Below are positions 33,353-45,500 of a stretch of DNA of 64,000 nucleotides, one piece after another (within the stretch, counting starts at the first letter, position 1; every line of letters starts with the position of its first letter). This DNA is from Symbiodinium natans (lineage: Eukaryota; Sar; Dinophyceae; Suessiales; Symbiodiniaceae): contig CAJNDS010002316.1 in assembly GCA_905221605.1 (NCBI GenBank), positions 432,274 through 496,273 on the forward strand, in the 5' to 3' direction. The notes beneath the pieces are model-generated. The model was not told the DNA's origin, made no database searches, and saw only the letters and a program-made list of their open reading frames with translations. The position numbers and the translations under genes were made by a program.

Positions 33353-33692
33353 CCTAAATGCAGGAGAAGCTACCAGACAAAGAAGCAGAAGCAGGGTCGC
33401 AGCCGGGATGGCCACCGGATGCCTTTAACCAACAGAAAGAGTCATGGTTTATCTAAGGTTTAGGGTTTAGGGTTTAGGGTTTAGGGTTTAGGGCTTAGGG
33501 TTTCTAAATCATGGTCCCTTTTGGGTACTTCCCAACAGTCCCAACCAAAAAACATGATGTGGTTTGTCTCCTTCTGGTCCGCGGTGTCCTTTTTGATGCC
33601 GGGCCCGTGCAAGCACGAGATCAGGCATCTAGGCACCGCGTGATCTCCATTTCCAAAGTGCTATTTGTCAAGCTTTGGTCCCTTCTCGGGTG

Positions 33693-33952
33693 CCCTGAAC
33701 ATATTCCTGGACCCTAAACCCTAAACTGTATTAACATATTCCTGGACCCTAAACCCTAATCTGTATTAATTAACATATTCCTGGACCCTAAACCCTAAAC
33801 TGTATTAACATATTCCTGGACCCTAAACCCTAATCTGTATTAATTAACATATTCCTGGACCCTCAACCCTAAACTGTATTAACATATTCCTGGACCCTAA
33901 ACCCTAAACTGTATTAACATATTCCTGGACCCTAAACCCTAAACTGTATTGG
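33693..33952 (+). repeat. Tandem repeat with embedded CCCTAAA
   Basis: Seven units of AACATATTCCTGGACCCTAA followed by ACCCTAAACTGTATT. Periods alternate between ~36 and ~44 bp because some units carry an extra TAATTAAC. It shows how a heptamer pair becomes part of a longer satellite. Confidence 0.85.
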
Positions 33953-34288
33953 CTGTATTCACTAGTATGAGCCCCTGCAGGGACCAGCACTTGCAGACCC
34001 CTCTGATATCCATGAAGGTTTCGTTCGAGCTTCCTTCGTGTGATTCTTTAGGGTTTAGGGTATTGGGTTTTAGAGTTTAAGGCATAGGGGTCAGGGATCA
34101 CGGATAAGGTTCCGAAACAACTATCACCTCCGTATCTGGACCCCAATCTCACGGGCCTATGGCGCCTCCATTTATGTGAGATAGCTCCTGGGAACCTGCA
34201 TTCTTCTTTCTAGGGCAGTTTCAGGAGTTTTTTTTGCCTTACAAAGAGTCTTGTAACAGGCTAAGCCCCACCAAACCCTAAACCCTAG

Positions 34289-34402
34289 ACCAATCAACCT
34301 GAAGCTGTCCTTCATTGATATTCTATCGATGCAAGAGACATCCCTAAACCAATCAACCTGAAGCTGTCCTTCATTGATATTCGATCGATGCAAGAGACAT
34401 CG
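34289..34402 (+). repeat. Two-copy ~57-bp tandem duplication
   Basis: ACCAATCAACCTGAAGCTGT ... GCAAGAGACATC occurs at 34289-34342 and 34347-34402 with one substitution. Confidence 0.85.
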
Positions 34403-34553
34403 CGGTCCTTCCAGTTTGGGTGTTCGAAGCTGGTCCCCGAACCCTAAACCCTAAACCCTAAACCCTAAACCCTAAACCCTAAACCCTAAACCCTAAACCC
34501 TAAACCCAAAAATCGCCTGAATGTTGGAGTGTGCCCTAAACCCTAACACCTAA

Positions 34554-34934
34554 ACCCTGTGAGCTTGGGACGTCGATTGAAGAGAGTCATGCTCGGATGA
34601 AACCCATGGTCCGCGGGAAGAAGCTCGAGAGAACATGAGCAGCCTGTTTCTAAAGGAGAGCTTACCCTTGTGCACTCCAGGCCTGAGCCGTGCAAGTGAC
34701 CTAGCAGACGTTTTCCAACGGATTTGTCACATCGGTGCTCGTAAGGGCACCCAGTTTCAGGTGTTTTGGAGGGGAACCAGGGCTTTGATCCGAAACGGCA
34801 TTTTGCATCACGCAGAGCACCTCAAAGTCTTGCTGGAGGCAGCTAGAGGAGGCTCTAGCAACCATATCTGCAGGGGTCAGCAGCTCTACCTGCAAAGCAG
34901 GGATGGGCCCTCACAAAGGCTGCTTCAGGGCTGA
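34554..34934 (+). CDS. Exon candidates, unknown protein(s)
   Basis: First frame: ELGTSIEESHARMKPMVRGK, ending KLERT and TGA. Second frame: ATG at 34635, overlapping that TGA as ATGA, then 99 codons to TGA at 34934, with DLADVFQRICHIGARKGTQF and LHHAEHLKVLLEAARGG. Both look protein-like. I recognise no family. The overlap is more likely chance or alternative splicing than translational coupling in a eukaryote. Confidence 0.35.
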
Positions 34935-35247
34935 GAGGTTGTTAGGGTTTAGGATTTAGGATTTAGGGTTTAGGGTTTAGGGTTTAGGGTTTAGGGGTGT
35001 GTCGCAGCGTTGCAGAACAAGTGGCAGCACGCCTAGAAGCCCCGCGCCACGGAGCTGTGGCTGGGCGGTTGGAAAACCCTAAACCCCCCGAGATGGGCTC
35101 TTCCAAGCTCTGCGGCAGCAGGCTGAGCGTAGGCGTTCGCATAGCGGTGGAAAGCAGCGCCGCGGCGTCTGCAAGGCTGCGCTAAGCCCCACGCGGTGAA
35201 CTTGTCACCCACCATTAGACACCGCCTTTCCCTGCTGCCGACCCAGG

Positions 35248-35640
35248 CATGTATTGTTCATAGGCATGTTCAGGGCCAAGAGTGGTTTGCTTTGCAAGCA
35301 GCTGGACGGCACCGAAACACACCAGTCATACATAGCTTTCCTGCGCAGCTTTGTGGACGCGCTCTTCCGTGGAGCATCGTCTCCACATCAGTGGCCTGTG
35401 AACCTGTCCCCTATCGGGGTGCACAAGGCTCGGATTGGAGTCTTACTTGTCCACGATGTTTTCCGCGACCTTCAGCAATTGAAGAGACTCATGTCCTTCG
35501 ATTCTCAAGTTGATCCCAAGTGCCGAAACAATCAGCAAGTGTTCCTTGGAAGTCCAGCCCAAACCCCTAAACCAAGGAGAAAAACTGTACTTGATTCATT
35601 TGGGGGCTTGGGATCCATGTGCAGTTTGACATATGTTTCT
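35248..35640 (+). CDS. Exon candidate, unknown protein
   Basis: Follows CCGACCCAG. It reads LFIGMFRAKSGLLCKQLDGT, then SYIAFLRSFVDALFRGASS, then PIGVHKARIGVLLVHDVFRD. It is open to TGA at about 35641, although a splice before the CCCTAAACC at 35565 is likely. The amino-acid pattern is natural and hydrophobic positions are spaced as in a folded domain. The overlapping frame is cysteine/arginine-rich and looks like a shadow. Confidence 0.4.
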
Positions 35641-36424
35641 TGAGGCTCCCTCGAGCTGCAAAAGTGTATAATGTGCATATGGGTTTAGGTTTTAAAGGGT
35701 TTAGGGTTCATCATAGAGTGTGTGTGAGCCTTGCTGTTGCCCTTGCTCCTTGACCTTTGAATCGCCGCATCCTCACGTCGCCCTACACCGTAACCCCTAA
35801 ATCCTAAGCCCTATCCCCAAGCACAAGCCGGCAAGCGTCCTAGAGGAACCCTTAATGGGCATTTCCCAAAAAGGGAACGAACATAGCCGAAAACTAGACA
35901 TAATCCTGAGCACTTCAGACGGACACTCATCAAGGTTTGGGAGTCAGGTTTGGGGGTTTCGGGTGGAAAATTTCCCTAAACCCTAAACCCTAAACCCAAA
36001 ACACTAAACCCTAAACCCTCAACCCTGCAGAGTGGCCTTCTGGGCTCAGCTAGGCGGGTGGCCAAAAAAACCCTAAACCCCAAACCCTACACCCTAAACC
36101 TGGCAATCAAGGTTTAGGGTTCAGGGTCCAAGGGTGCTTGCCGAGACCCATACCAAGAGCCCAAGCCTCCCCTGGTTTTAGGGTTTAGGGGTTTAGGGGT
36201 TAGGGTTAGGGTTTAGGGTTGTGGTTTCTGGGTTTAGGGTTCAGGGAGCAACACAACTTCTATCCAGCGTGTCTGGGAGCAACACCAAGCAGAAACATCC
36301 AGCTACAGGAAGCCTTGACAGGGTTGAGGACGAAACGTAGAGCTAAACCCGGACTTGGGGTGTCGGCCTCGATCCGCACAGGGTTTTAGGGTTGAGGGTT
36401 TAGGGTTTAGGGTTTAGGGTGTAG

Positions 36425-36525
36425 GGAGACTACTTCGGCTACCACCTGGGCTCCAGCAGCTACCTGCGTCAACCTCTGCAGCTTCCTGCGACGGCCGGGT
36501 TTGGCCGCACCTCGGAGGAGCTAGG
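36425..36525 (+). CDS. Exon candidate ending at GTTTAG
   Basis: Follows GGTGTAG, the degenerate end of a TTTAGGG array, and reads GDYFGYHLGSSSYLRQPLQL then TAGFGRTSEEL. It ends exactly before GTTTAGGGTTTAGG. A clear example of an exon-like block flanked on both sides by heptamer arrays. Confidence 0.4.
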
Positions 36526-37845
36526 GTTTAGGGTTTAGGGTTTAGGTGATGTGGCATGCTTTTGTGCTGAGGGGCTTGAGGGCTTCAGGTTCAACCTGGG
36601 GTTTGGGGTTTGGGGCTTGGGGTTTGGGGTTTGGGGTTTGGATTCAGGATTTAGGATGTATAGGGTTTATATAATGTAGCCTTGAAGCATCTAGCTCTTC
36701 CAAAAACACTCCCAGCTGCGCCCCCGCGTCCAGCCCTAAACCCTAAACCCTATAACCCCTATACACCCTATAAACCCTACATAAACCCTATACAGCCTAT
36801 TCACCCTATAAACCCTACAAAGGGAACCTTTGGGATACCCCAAGAAGGACCAGAACACTGTAAGGGTTTACGGCTTAGGGTTTAGCGCTCAGGGTTTAGG
36901 ATTTAGCGTTTAGGGTTTAGGGTTTAGGGCGAGGGGCCAAGATTAAGCCGGAATGGCCTCTTTTTGCAATTGATGGGGCAGAAGTTTGGCAGAAGAGAAA
37001 ATCTCATAAAGCTAGCTGAAGAACAGAGAGTTTTGATCTCTGCTGGTGCATTGTTGCATTGGCCTGGGCCTCAGGAGCTTCCCAAGTCCTAGAGTCTTAG
37101 AAACCCTAAACACTCAACCCTAAATCCTAAACACTTCACCCTAAACCCTGAACCCTAAACCCTAAACCCCCTGATTGTTCCCTCGGTTTTGTTCCCTCGG
37201 TTCGGGTGTCTTTCGGGGGATGCATCCTTATCTGCAGTGTGAGCTGGAGAGCGAGACATAAGGAAGTATGGCTTCCGGAATGGTGTCAAACCTTCAGGGG
37301 TGGTTATGGGCAACAAGGTTTAGGGTTTAGGGTCATGTGTTTCGGTCGACCTTGGAGGAATTTACTAAACTGTCTGGACTTGGAGTGAGAGTGTCCAAGG
37401 ACTTGGAAGACACAAAAGCACAGCAGGCTCACGTGTTGCCCCACTGGCAGAGAAGTGCTCGGTAGATCTACAGGCCACGGAGGCTACGTCATAGCACCCC
37501 CCAGCCGACACAGCAAGAGTCAAGGCAGGAATCGTGCACTGTATCAGCCACAGGGTGTTGCTAAACATGCCAGGGCCACACGTGCAACTGCAACCCCTCA
37601 AGCCCTTAAAGCTCCTAAACCCTATACACCCTAAAACCCTTAAAGCCCTATACCCTTAAACCCTATATATACTCTCAACTCCGCACCCTAAACACCGAGG
37701 CTGGATCCATGCAGCAGCGACTGGACTCTGTCAAGGTTTAGGGTTCAGGGGCTTAGGAAAGCTGGGGGGTTTAGAGGGCTTAAAGTTTAGGGGAGCGGGG
37801 ATCGAGCAGGGATGGATCTTGAACTTGTTTTTTTATTTCTATGTT

Positions 37846-37917
37846 GGTTCTCAAGATGACGCAGCAAAAGCAACTGAGTCTTTGCCAGGGTTCCGCTGTT
37901 CCAAGTGCAGTGTTGGT
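37846..37917 (+). CDS. Exon candidate with a CxxC motif
   Basis: Reads GSQDDAAKATESLPGFRCSK then CSVG, and stops at GTAGGG. The start is uncertain. RCSKC could be half of a zinc site. Confidence 0.3.
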
Positions 37918-40591
37918 AGGGCCCTAAAACTCCGAAACCCCATAAACTTAAACCCTTCAACTCTACTGTATATCTTGGTAGCCGGTAGCCCAGCGGCACA
38001 CTTTTAACCCATCTTTTTGGGTTCTAGGTTCCCTTACAAATAGCCAAACCTCAAAAGGGTACCATGATGAACATCTGGTTACTGGGCTACCAAGACGGCT
38101 ACCCCAGCGGCTTAGAGCTCCTTGGTTGAGGTTCTGAACCCCCAAGCCCAAAACCCAGGAAGGTTTAGGATGTGGGGCTGGGGCTTAGGTTCAAGTTGGT
38201 TCAAGACTTGGGTTTAAAGTTTAGTGTTACTTGGTTCCCAGTAGGGAATTTGGCTCTTTAGGTGCCCTCCATAGAGGGTCACCTAGCGGGATACTAGCAA
38301 GCTACCCAACTCCCGAATGCCCTCACTACCCAGAACCAGCAAGTAAGTGGGCGGTTTTTCAGCCCTAAACCCCATGCCTGTCCGTGCAAGGATAATTTCT
38401 TCATCCCCGGCGCGGGCGGCTGTCCTGACTTTAGGGTTTCGGGTTTCGGGTAGGCAAGGATTCCGAGCTTTACGGGGCAGGGTGGGGGGGGAGGTGGGGG
38501 GGGGGTTATATATATATATATGTATAGATATATACATATACTATATACTTTCATTGTTTGTTTTTGCATTTTTTTTGAATGCTTGGGGTAGGGGATATCA
38601 AGATGGTTGTGGTGCTTTCTTGTTGGCGGTTTGTAGGGTATGGCTTACACGAGCCCTGACACCTACACCCGGCACCACCACCCTACCCCCCGCCCCCTAC
38701 CGCTTACCCCCTACCGCCCTCCTTCTACCAACCTACCCACCACCCTCCAACCCCGAAGGCCCCAAGGCCAATATACTCATATGATTGTTCTAATATTAGA
38801 ACAGTAGATGATTCTTGTTTGAATGATAATTGTGATATTGGGCAGCTCACATGCCCCCAAAGGGCCTTGAGGATATCCGAGCCCTAGTTTTTTGTAATGA
38901 GGGTCCCTCCTTTTCGCTTTCCTTAGCTCGATGTTTGGGTTTGGGGTTTAGGGCTTAGGGTTTAGGGTTTAGGGCTTCGGGTTTAGGGCTTAGGGTTTAG
39001 GGTTTGGGGTGTAGGGCCGCAGTCCAGTTGCAAAGGGGTGTATATAGGGCTTAGGGTTTAGGGCGACGGCCTACTCAGGCGCTGCTGACTTTCGGCGACT
39101 CGTTGACTTTCGGATGGGTGCAGGCCGACTCTTCGAACCCCTAAAGGTTTGGGTTTTGGGGCTTTCGGGTTTAGGGTTTCGGGTTTAGGGTTTAGGGGTG
39201 GGGATGATCGAGATGCGGGCAACAACATCAGCAAAAGAACGCAGTCGCGCAGCTCCCCGTTTTTTGGAACCTTTGAATATATGGGGGGGTCTACGATAAT
39301 ATGGGACCCCTACTTTAGACTCCCAAATCGTAGGATCCCCTTCTAGACAAGGACCTGAATAAATGTACCCCTATTATCGTACACCCCCCCTATATTTCAA
39401 CGTTCCATACATGAAACCCTAAATTCAGAGCAAACATGAAGACAAGAGAAACATTGGGGGGGGGGGCGGGGGGAGAGGCTGGCTCCTTAGGGTCTAGGGC
39501 TTAGGGTTCCGTAAGTCTGAAGCCCGAAACCCCAACATCGGATCCGTATTTAGGGAAAGCCGAAGCCCCGAAACCCTCAGCCCTAAACCCAACTTCTCCT
39601 CTTCCGCAGGCTCCTTGCAGCCGTGGTGCACAAGGCCTAAACCCTAAACCCTAAACCCTAAACCCCTTCAAAGAGCTCCAAGGATGCCGCATCGGCTCCT
39701 TGGGCCTCTGTGCGTTTTGTTGCTTTGGGGTTGGGGGGTTTAGGGTTTAGGGCTAGGGTTTAGGGTTCAGGGGTTTACAGTTTAGGGTTTGAGGTTTTGG
39801 GGGTTTAGGGGTTTAGGGGGCTTAGGGATTTTAGGGGTTTTGTTGTGTTTGTTTTTTGGAGTTTGGGGTTTGGGTTGTTCCGGGGTCTTGCACCATCTAG
39901 AAGTTTAGGAGGGAGGGGGGTGGGCCTTGAGTGTGGACTACAAGGGTTTAGGGGGTTTCGGGGTTTCTGGGTTTAGGAGTGGATTAGTGGGAAGCGCGCA
40001 AGCCCTCCTCCCTAGGAGCTCAAGCCCTGAGCCCGAGTACCACAACCACAAACGCCTCAAGCCTAGGTCCCTCAAACCCTATAAACACCCCAAACACCGA
40101 ACCCGGATAATGTGGGCTTCAAGCCCCGGCCCCAGACAACGAATCCCGAAGCCCCCTCCCCCCCCCCCCTTCCCAAAACAACCAACCCCAAACCCTAAAG
40201 CCCTGAACCCAAAGCCTCGGACATTCTTAGGAGTTCTTCTGAGCCGGCCAGACCCCAATTCGGGTTGGGGCTTGGGGGGCTTCGGGGGCTTAGGGGGGCT
40301 TGGGGGGGTTGGGGGAGGTTTAGGGAGCTTCGGGGGCTTATTCTTGCTGTGGGTGTTTTGATTTTGGGGGGGTGGGGGACCGTGACCTGTATGGTTTAGT
40401 ACGGGCCCTCGAAGTTTGTCGCGTGTCCCCTCCCTTCGTGCTCGTAGGGCGAGCGCCCATAGAGGTGCGGCCCGAAAGTCCTAGAATCACAACGTGCTCG
40501 AAGGCAAACCGGCGATGTTGTAGTAGTAGTTGCTGGTGCGGTAGAGGTTCGCCCTGACGAGGCGCTCTTGCCGCACTGCTGGCACCGGTCC
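37918..40591. other. Repeat-rich stretch up to the LINE 3' end
   Basis: Poly-G with (TA)n at 38481-38540. A 141-bp foldback element at 39266-39406 (arms GGAACCTTTGAATATATGGG and its diverged complement). Heptamer runs at 38939-39065 and 39640-39665. G-rich and C-rich homopolymer patches at 39450-39470 and 40149-40170. A short signal-like frame, MPHRLLGPLCVLLLWGWG, opens at about 39684. The LINE 3' end is not marked by a visible tail; 40380-40591 could still belong to it. Confidence 0.45.
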
Positions 40592-41116
40592 TTAGGAGTC
40601 CGTGTCATGGCGCGCGCGAAGCACGCCCCTCCGAACTTCAGCTGCGTGAAGTACCACTTGAAGGTTCTCCTTTTTTGCCTTAGCCTGTGATGGCCACACA
40701 AGCCAAAGCTGCAAAGGGTCAAGGGCGCCGCAAGCGGGCCTTGTCTGACTAAAGTGCTCACACACCCACATCACGTGCTCGAAGTCCGGCGCCTCCTGAG
40801 ACCCGCAGAAGGGGCAGGGGATCATAGCAGCCTGCGGACTGGACATTACGTGGAATGCCGCTGGGGACACCATGTGTCCCACCATGACCGCCTGAGCATG
40901 AGACTTCAGTTCGCAGGGGAGCTGGTTCAAGATACTAACAGCCATCTTAAACCTGCCACGCACTTGGGGCCAAGACAGAGCGGCCAGCGGCCTGGCCCGG
41001 TTAGAGCCCTGCGCCAGCCACGTGACCCAGCACCGAGCCCTCCAAGCGTCACGCAAGGCGTGGTTGATGGCATCTTTGTTTTGCTCCCTTAGCCGAATGC
41101 CTCTCTCCTGCCGGCC
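40592..41116 (-). pseudogene. LINE C-terminal zinc-binding tail after nonsense codon
   Basis: Same frame as the thumb, one stop away. It reads IRLREQNKDAINHALRDAW and then MIPCPFCGSQEAPDFEHV and WVCEHF, giving a CPxCG...H...C pattern typical of the C-terminal region of many LINE reverse transcriptases. Ends at the stop 40592-40594. No RNase H domain was recognised. Confidence 0.75.
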
Positions 41117-41119
41117 TTA

Positions 41120-41785
41120 GTGGACATCACGAGAGAACAAAGTGGCCTGAGTAACTGGGTGCGTCCACCGAAAGACCCCAGCCTCGCTCCACCCATGCCT
41201 CTGCATCCACCTCCTAGCCAAACCCACGGGCCCGTCGGAACGGCCTTGATGCCAAGCAGCCCGCAACACAGGCAGATGACTCTGAACCAAAACCTGGACC
41301 GAAGCAACATGCCCATGACGGAACTTGAGACAAGCGCTATGCCCCAAAAACAAGTCAGCCAAACTCCCTCCTCTGGCATGCCCAGACGAGCGAACAGCTC
41401 GATTGATAGTAGACTGAACCCCCTCAAGAGCCCTAAGAGCCTCCAGCCTCACGTACGTGGGAGCCGCAGCCTTAGCCACCGCAGTCTGTTTGAGGAAGTA
41501 GGCCTTTCGGGCCTGGTCGCAGGGCAGGTGACTACCCCAGGCTGCCATCTTCTTGGCTTCAACGAGCCGGTCACGCTCTTCTCCTTGTGGCTTGCTGTGC
41601 GCCCTGTTCGTGTGCACGCGAGAGCCCAGGAGGCGCGGGCGAAGCTTGACTTCCCCCACCTGCTCGCGACGGCGCAGCTCGGTTTGCATGCGCCGGCGCG
41701 CCTGAGCCGAACCCACAACGCCGAAATCCGCTTTGGATTTGTTCTCCCCCAAACCCGACAAGTCTTGCGCTTTGCGCAATACCAG
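41120..41785 (-). pseudogene. LINE RT motif D and thumb region, third frame
   Basis: Continues directly after the LDD motif. DLSGLGENKSKADFGVVG is motif D-like (G-L-N-K pattern). Arginine/lysine-rich helices follow (RKAYFLKQTAVAKAAAPTYV). Ends at TAA 41117-41119, which interrupts the same frame that carries the C-terminal domain. Confidence 0.75.
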
Positions 41786-42560
41786 CTTCTGTCGTCAAGA
41801 AACAACCTGAACAAAGAGCGCCCATGTCTTCTTTCAGCGAAGATACTCTGGATGCGCCGAAGGGACTCCACGAGAGGAGCTGTCAAGGCAGCCGGGGACG
41901 CCGGGTCGCCTTGCGGCAAGGCCATGACCTCAGTCACCGCACCCTGGCTGCAGAAGGCCGCCAGTTGGAGCACCCGCTCTTGGGAGGTCCATGCTCGGTG
42001 CCAAGCATCGCACAGAGGTTGCGGCACTCCTAAGCGCCTTAGTGCGCCGACCGAGAGGGCCCCGTGCATCGTATCGAAGGCCTTAGATAAGTCAGAGGAG
42101 CCGAGATAGCGGAGACTCCCTTGAGAAGACCACTGAGCGGCCTCGATCTCTGCGAGCGGCTCAAGTAAGGCGGTGTGAACCCCCCTACCTGGCAAGGCTC
42201 CGTGCACTTGGTCTGGGAACCTACGCCGAAGCCAAGGCCCGAGCTGTCGAATCCGAGTGGCCGACCACGTCCGATAGACGGCTGAACCGATGCTGATGGG
42301 TCGCAGGCTTCCCAACTCGCCGGCAGGCTTGTTTGGTTTACTAAGGTGGACTTGTCGCCATTGCCTGAGGGCTCTGGGCCAGCTACTCCCCTGTTCAACC
42401 TTGTTAAGGAAAGCCGCGAGCAGGTCCAAGGCTGGCGCCGGCCAACTCCACAGCTCTTCCGGCCTCCAACCCTCTGGGCCCGCAGCCTTGCCCTTTTGCC
42501 GTGACAAGGTGCGCTTAAGGTCGCTGCCTGAGAGAGGCGGCATGCCAGGGTGCCGGACCT
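41786..42560 (-). pseudogene. LINE reverse transcriptase palm/fingers, shifted frame
   Basis: One frame away from the upstream part. It reads KGKAAGPEGWRPEELW (the AAGPDG-type LINE signature), LRPISIGSAVYRTWSA, DLSKAFDTM (motif A), ALPQGDPASPAALT (motif B) and LFRLFLDDRS (motif C, two catalytic Asp at 41791-41796). The active site is intact, but expression would need frameshifting or repair. The frame remains nominally open to 41449, but the thumb continues in another frame after LDDRS. Confidence 0.85.
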
Positions 42561-45500
42561 GTCCCCTAGCCCAAACTCGTGGTACAAGTTCTCAACAACC
42601 TCTAGTTTGTCAGCCAGGTCCTCGCTGCCGGGCCAATGCCGACGCCAGAAAGCTTCGACAGTTTGCATGGTTGCCACGGGCGTCATGACTTGCCCGCTGG
42701 AGTCCTTGAGCCCGCACGTAACCTCGGTCTTTTTGGCCTTAGCGAGCCACCGCCAGACCGGACCGTCCTCCTGTTGCATCTTCTGCTTCCACTCCCGAAG
42801 ACGCTTGTCTCGTTGAGCAGTTTCCAGTCTACGAAGTTCGTTCTCAAGCCACAGTCGAAAGTCCGAGAGAGAGCCAGGCTCGAGAGGGGAGGAAGGGCAC
42901 TCGAAGAAGGCAGCTTCCCTAAGCACACTGCGAGACAGGGCAGGCTCGGGGTGCCGGTGGTACTGCTCAACACGCCGTCCGAAACGACGCAGCCTAGCAG
43001 TACGGACTGTCGGGACCCCCTGAGGGCTTGGCCTGTGGTGTCGCACATCCGGGGTTACAGCAGCAACTTGACCTTTGTAGTTCTTGGTCGTGAAGCGACG
43101 CTGGGCTCCGAGCTCCCTAAGAGCTTCGCGCATCACGTCCTCTACAGCCTTGGAAAGCTGTTCCCACTCGCTCAAATTGGTGCTACAGCGTTCCTGAGCC
43201 GACCTGTTCCACAAGCGGTCGATGACCTCATCCCACTGCTTCTGAGACACATTGTCGGGTTTACGCAGATCCGAAGTTTGCCTGAGCTTGAAGTTCGGAA
43301 GCCCCCCCGTCGAGAGACCCGCGATATTCCATTCCAACAGCTTGTGGTCTGACCACTTGTCGAGCAGGAGCTTAACTGAGGCTTGAACGTTGCTTCTCAC
43401 CGCCCAGTCGATGCAGCGATTCGAGGCCCACCGAGTCGGGGCGGGGAGAGGTTCTTGAGGCTCGTCGCCCTCAGCAGGGTTGGGCAGGGTGGGGTAGTGC
43501 ACCATACCTCTGGTCCCAGCCGCCTGCACATTGAGCGGGTCGGTAAGAGGATCATGATTCCAGTCTCCGAAAGTCATGGTAGCCGTCTTGCCCAAACTCG
43601 CCAAGTCAGCGCAAAGAGACTCGTTGTAGTCTGCCAGTTCTTCGTAGCTGAGCTGTCTTCGGTAGGCCGATGTCACATGAAGCCCCGGGAGAGCCACGCG
43701 CAGCCACTGGCCCGCACCGCTACAGTGCGACGCTCCTTTGACAGCAGGGATGCCTCTTCGGACCGCCACAGCCACTCCGCCTTCGGTAGTAGCCCGCTGC
43801 TCCGGAGGCTCTTCTTGTTGATGAAACAACGTCCATCGCTGGAGACTGTTGTTGACCCGCGCGGCCTCTTCGCACGTCATGCGAGTTTCCTGCATAACAA
43901 CGATGTCCACCCTGTTGGCTTCCGCAGCGGCCAGCAAGTCCCACCCTCTAAGAGCGAACGAAGCCACATTGAGCTGCCAAACGAGCAAGATCGGAAGGGC
44001 TCGCTTTGCTTTTCTGCGCCGCCGAGCCTCCCTTTGGGGCCCCGGTTGACGCTCAACTCCTTCCTCGGTAAGGTCACGTTGCCATGACGAGTCCGGTCCG
44101 TTCTGAGGGGGGGACTCAGCGACCCCAGCGTTGGCAGCGCCCGCAGCAGCGGCAGGCCGCTTGCGGATGCCACCTCCGCGACTGGAGGTTTTCAGATTCA
44201 AGCGGGGCATCTGCAACGAGGCATTGAGCTTGCCAGGAAGAGAAGCGGGCTCAGCAGTGTACCCCTCATCCTTTCGCCACTGGGCCTTTCTAGCGGCAGC
44301 CCTACGCCTAGTTGCCTCAGACTGGACATCTTTGCGAGGACGAGCGTTCTGAACCACCCTGGTGGCTTGCTCCGTGAACTCCGCAACTTTCTGTTCGGAC
44401 AAGTCACAGGCCTTGGCCAGGGCCTGCCTGTGAGGCCCCGCAAGGCCCAACCACCACTTGGCCTTTTTCCAGCCCCACTCCTCGGGCTCGCAGGCCTTTT
44501 CCGTGATCTGTCGGGTGTTGCCCTTAACCAGGCACCGTCGACAAAACCATGTCTTTTTGATGCAAGGGAAAAGGCCCATGGACGTGGCGTGAGCGAGGTC
44601 GTGACGCTGCTGGTCCTTGAGCTGCTTGGCCCTGAGCAAGGCCTTCTTGGTGGCCTCCGCTCCCGACTTGAACTGCCGAGGGTTCTTTTCCCATTGGTCC
44701 TTCATTTTATCGGATTTCGAGCCACCCACTGCCGACAACCTGGTGTTGTGCACAAGCTTCATGTGCCGCTGTTTCTGGCTAAGGGCCTTGTCGTGCCCCG
44801 TCCACGTAAACACGGCCTTACATAAGGGGCACGGCCAGCTGACCGTAGAAATCCGATTCTTTCGGTGTCCAGACTTTTCTGAAAAAGTAAGAGGTTCGTG
44901 CCCCGTGTCCTCGTCTTCCCCCAAAGGGTGCTGCTTGCGTTTGAGGCGCCGGCGGGGGGGAACCTCTGGGGGCTCAAGGGAGGCTGCGGGGTCAAGCTGA
45001 GGCTTGGGCGCCTCTTGAGCAGCATGCCGCATGAAGGTGTGCAGAGACGGGGTTGAGGGCCCCTTAGACAGCGAAGGCTCAGGCGCGACCTCAGCTTTGC
45101 AGTTGCACTCAGAAGGAGAGTGAGCCTTGCAACCCGGGGAGCCTGAGGAGAAAGCCGAGCCAAACGAGGGTTTGCCTCGACCGGGGGAGTGGGGCCCAGT
45201 GGAAAAAGCCTCAACGCGACGACTTTTTCTGGGGCGTGACCCTTCTGACGCCTCAGGTCTGCTCTTTGAGGGTTTCGGGGAGGCCTGCAAGGGACCCTTG
45301 GCGACAGTGTATACTGAGGGCGTGGCAGCGGAGAGGCTTCGAGAGTCTTCAGCACTCCCTGAGTGAGTAGCTCCCTGCCGCCTGTCCAAGCAGGACCTAA
45401 GCGAGTGCAGTGAGGGCGTAGCCACACTCACCTCACTACCCGGGCCCGCAGAGCCTTGGAGAAGCCTCCTATGGGGCACGGAAGTTTCTCTAAGCCAAGC

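Noticed and set aside
42039-42550. Last ~170 codons of the long LINE frame
   Set aside because: Past the frameshift near 42550 this frame is out of register with the reverse transcriptase and reads as S/G/R-rich sequence.
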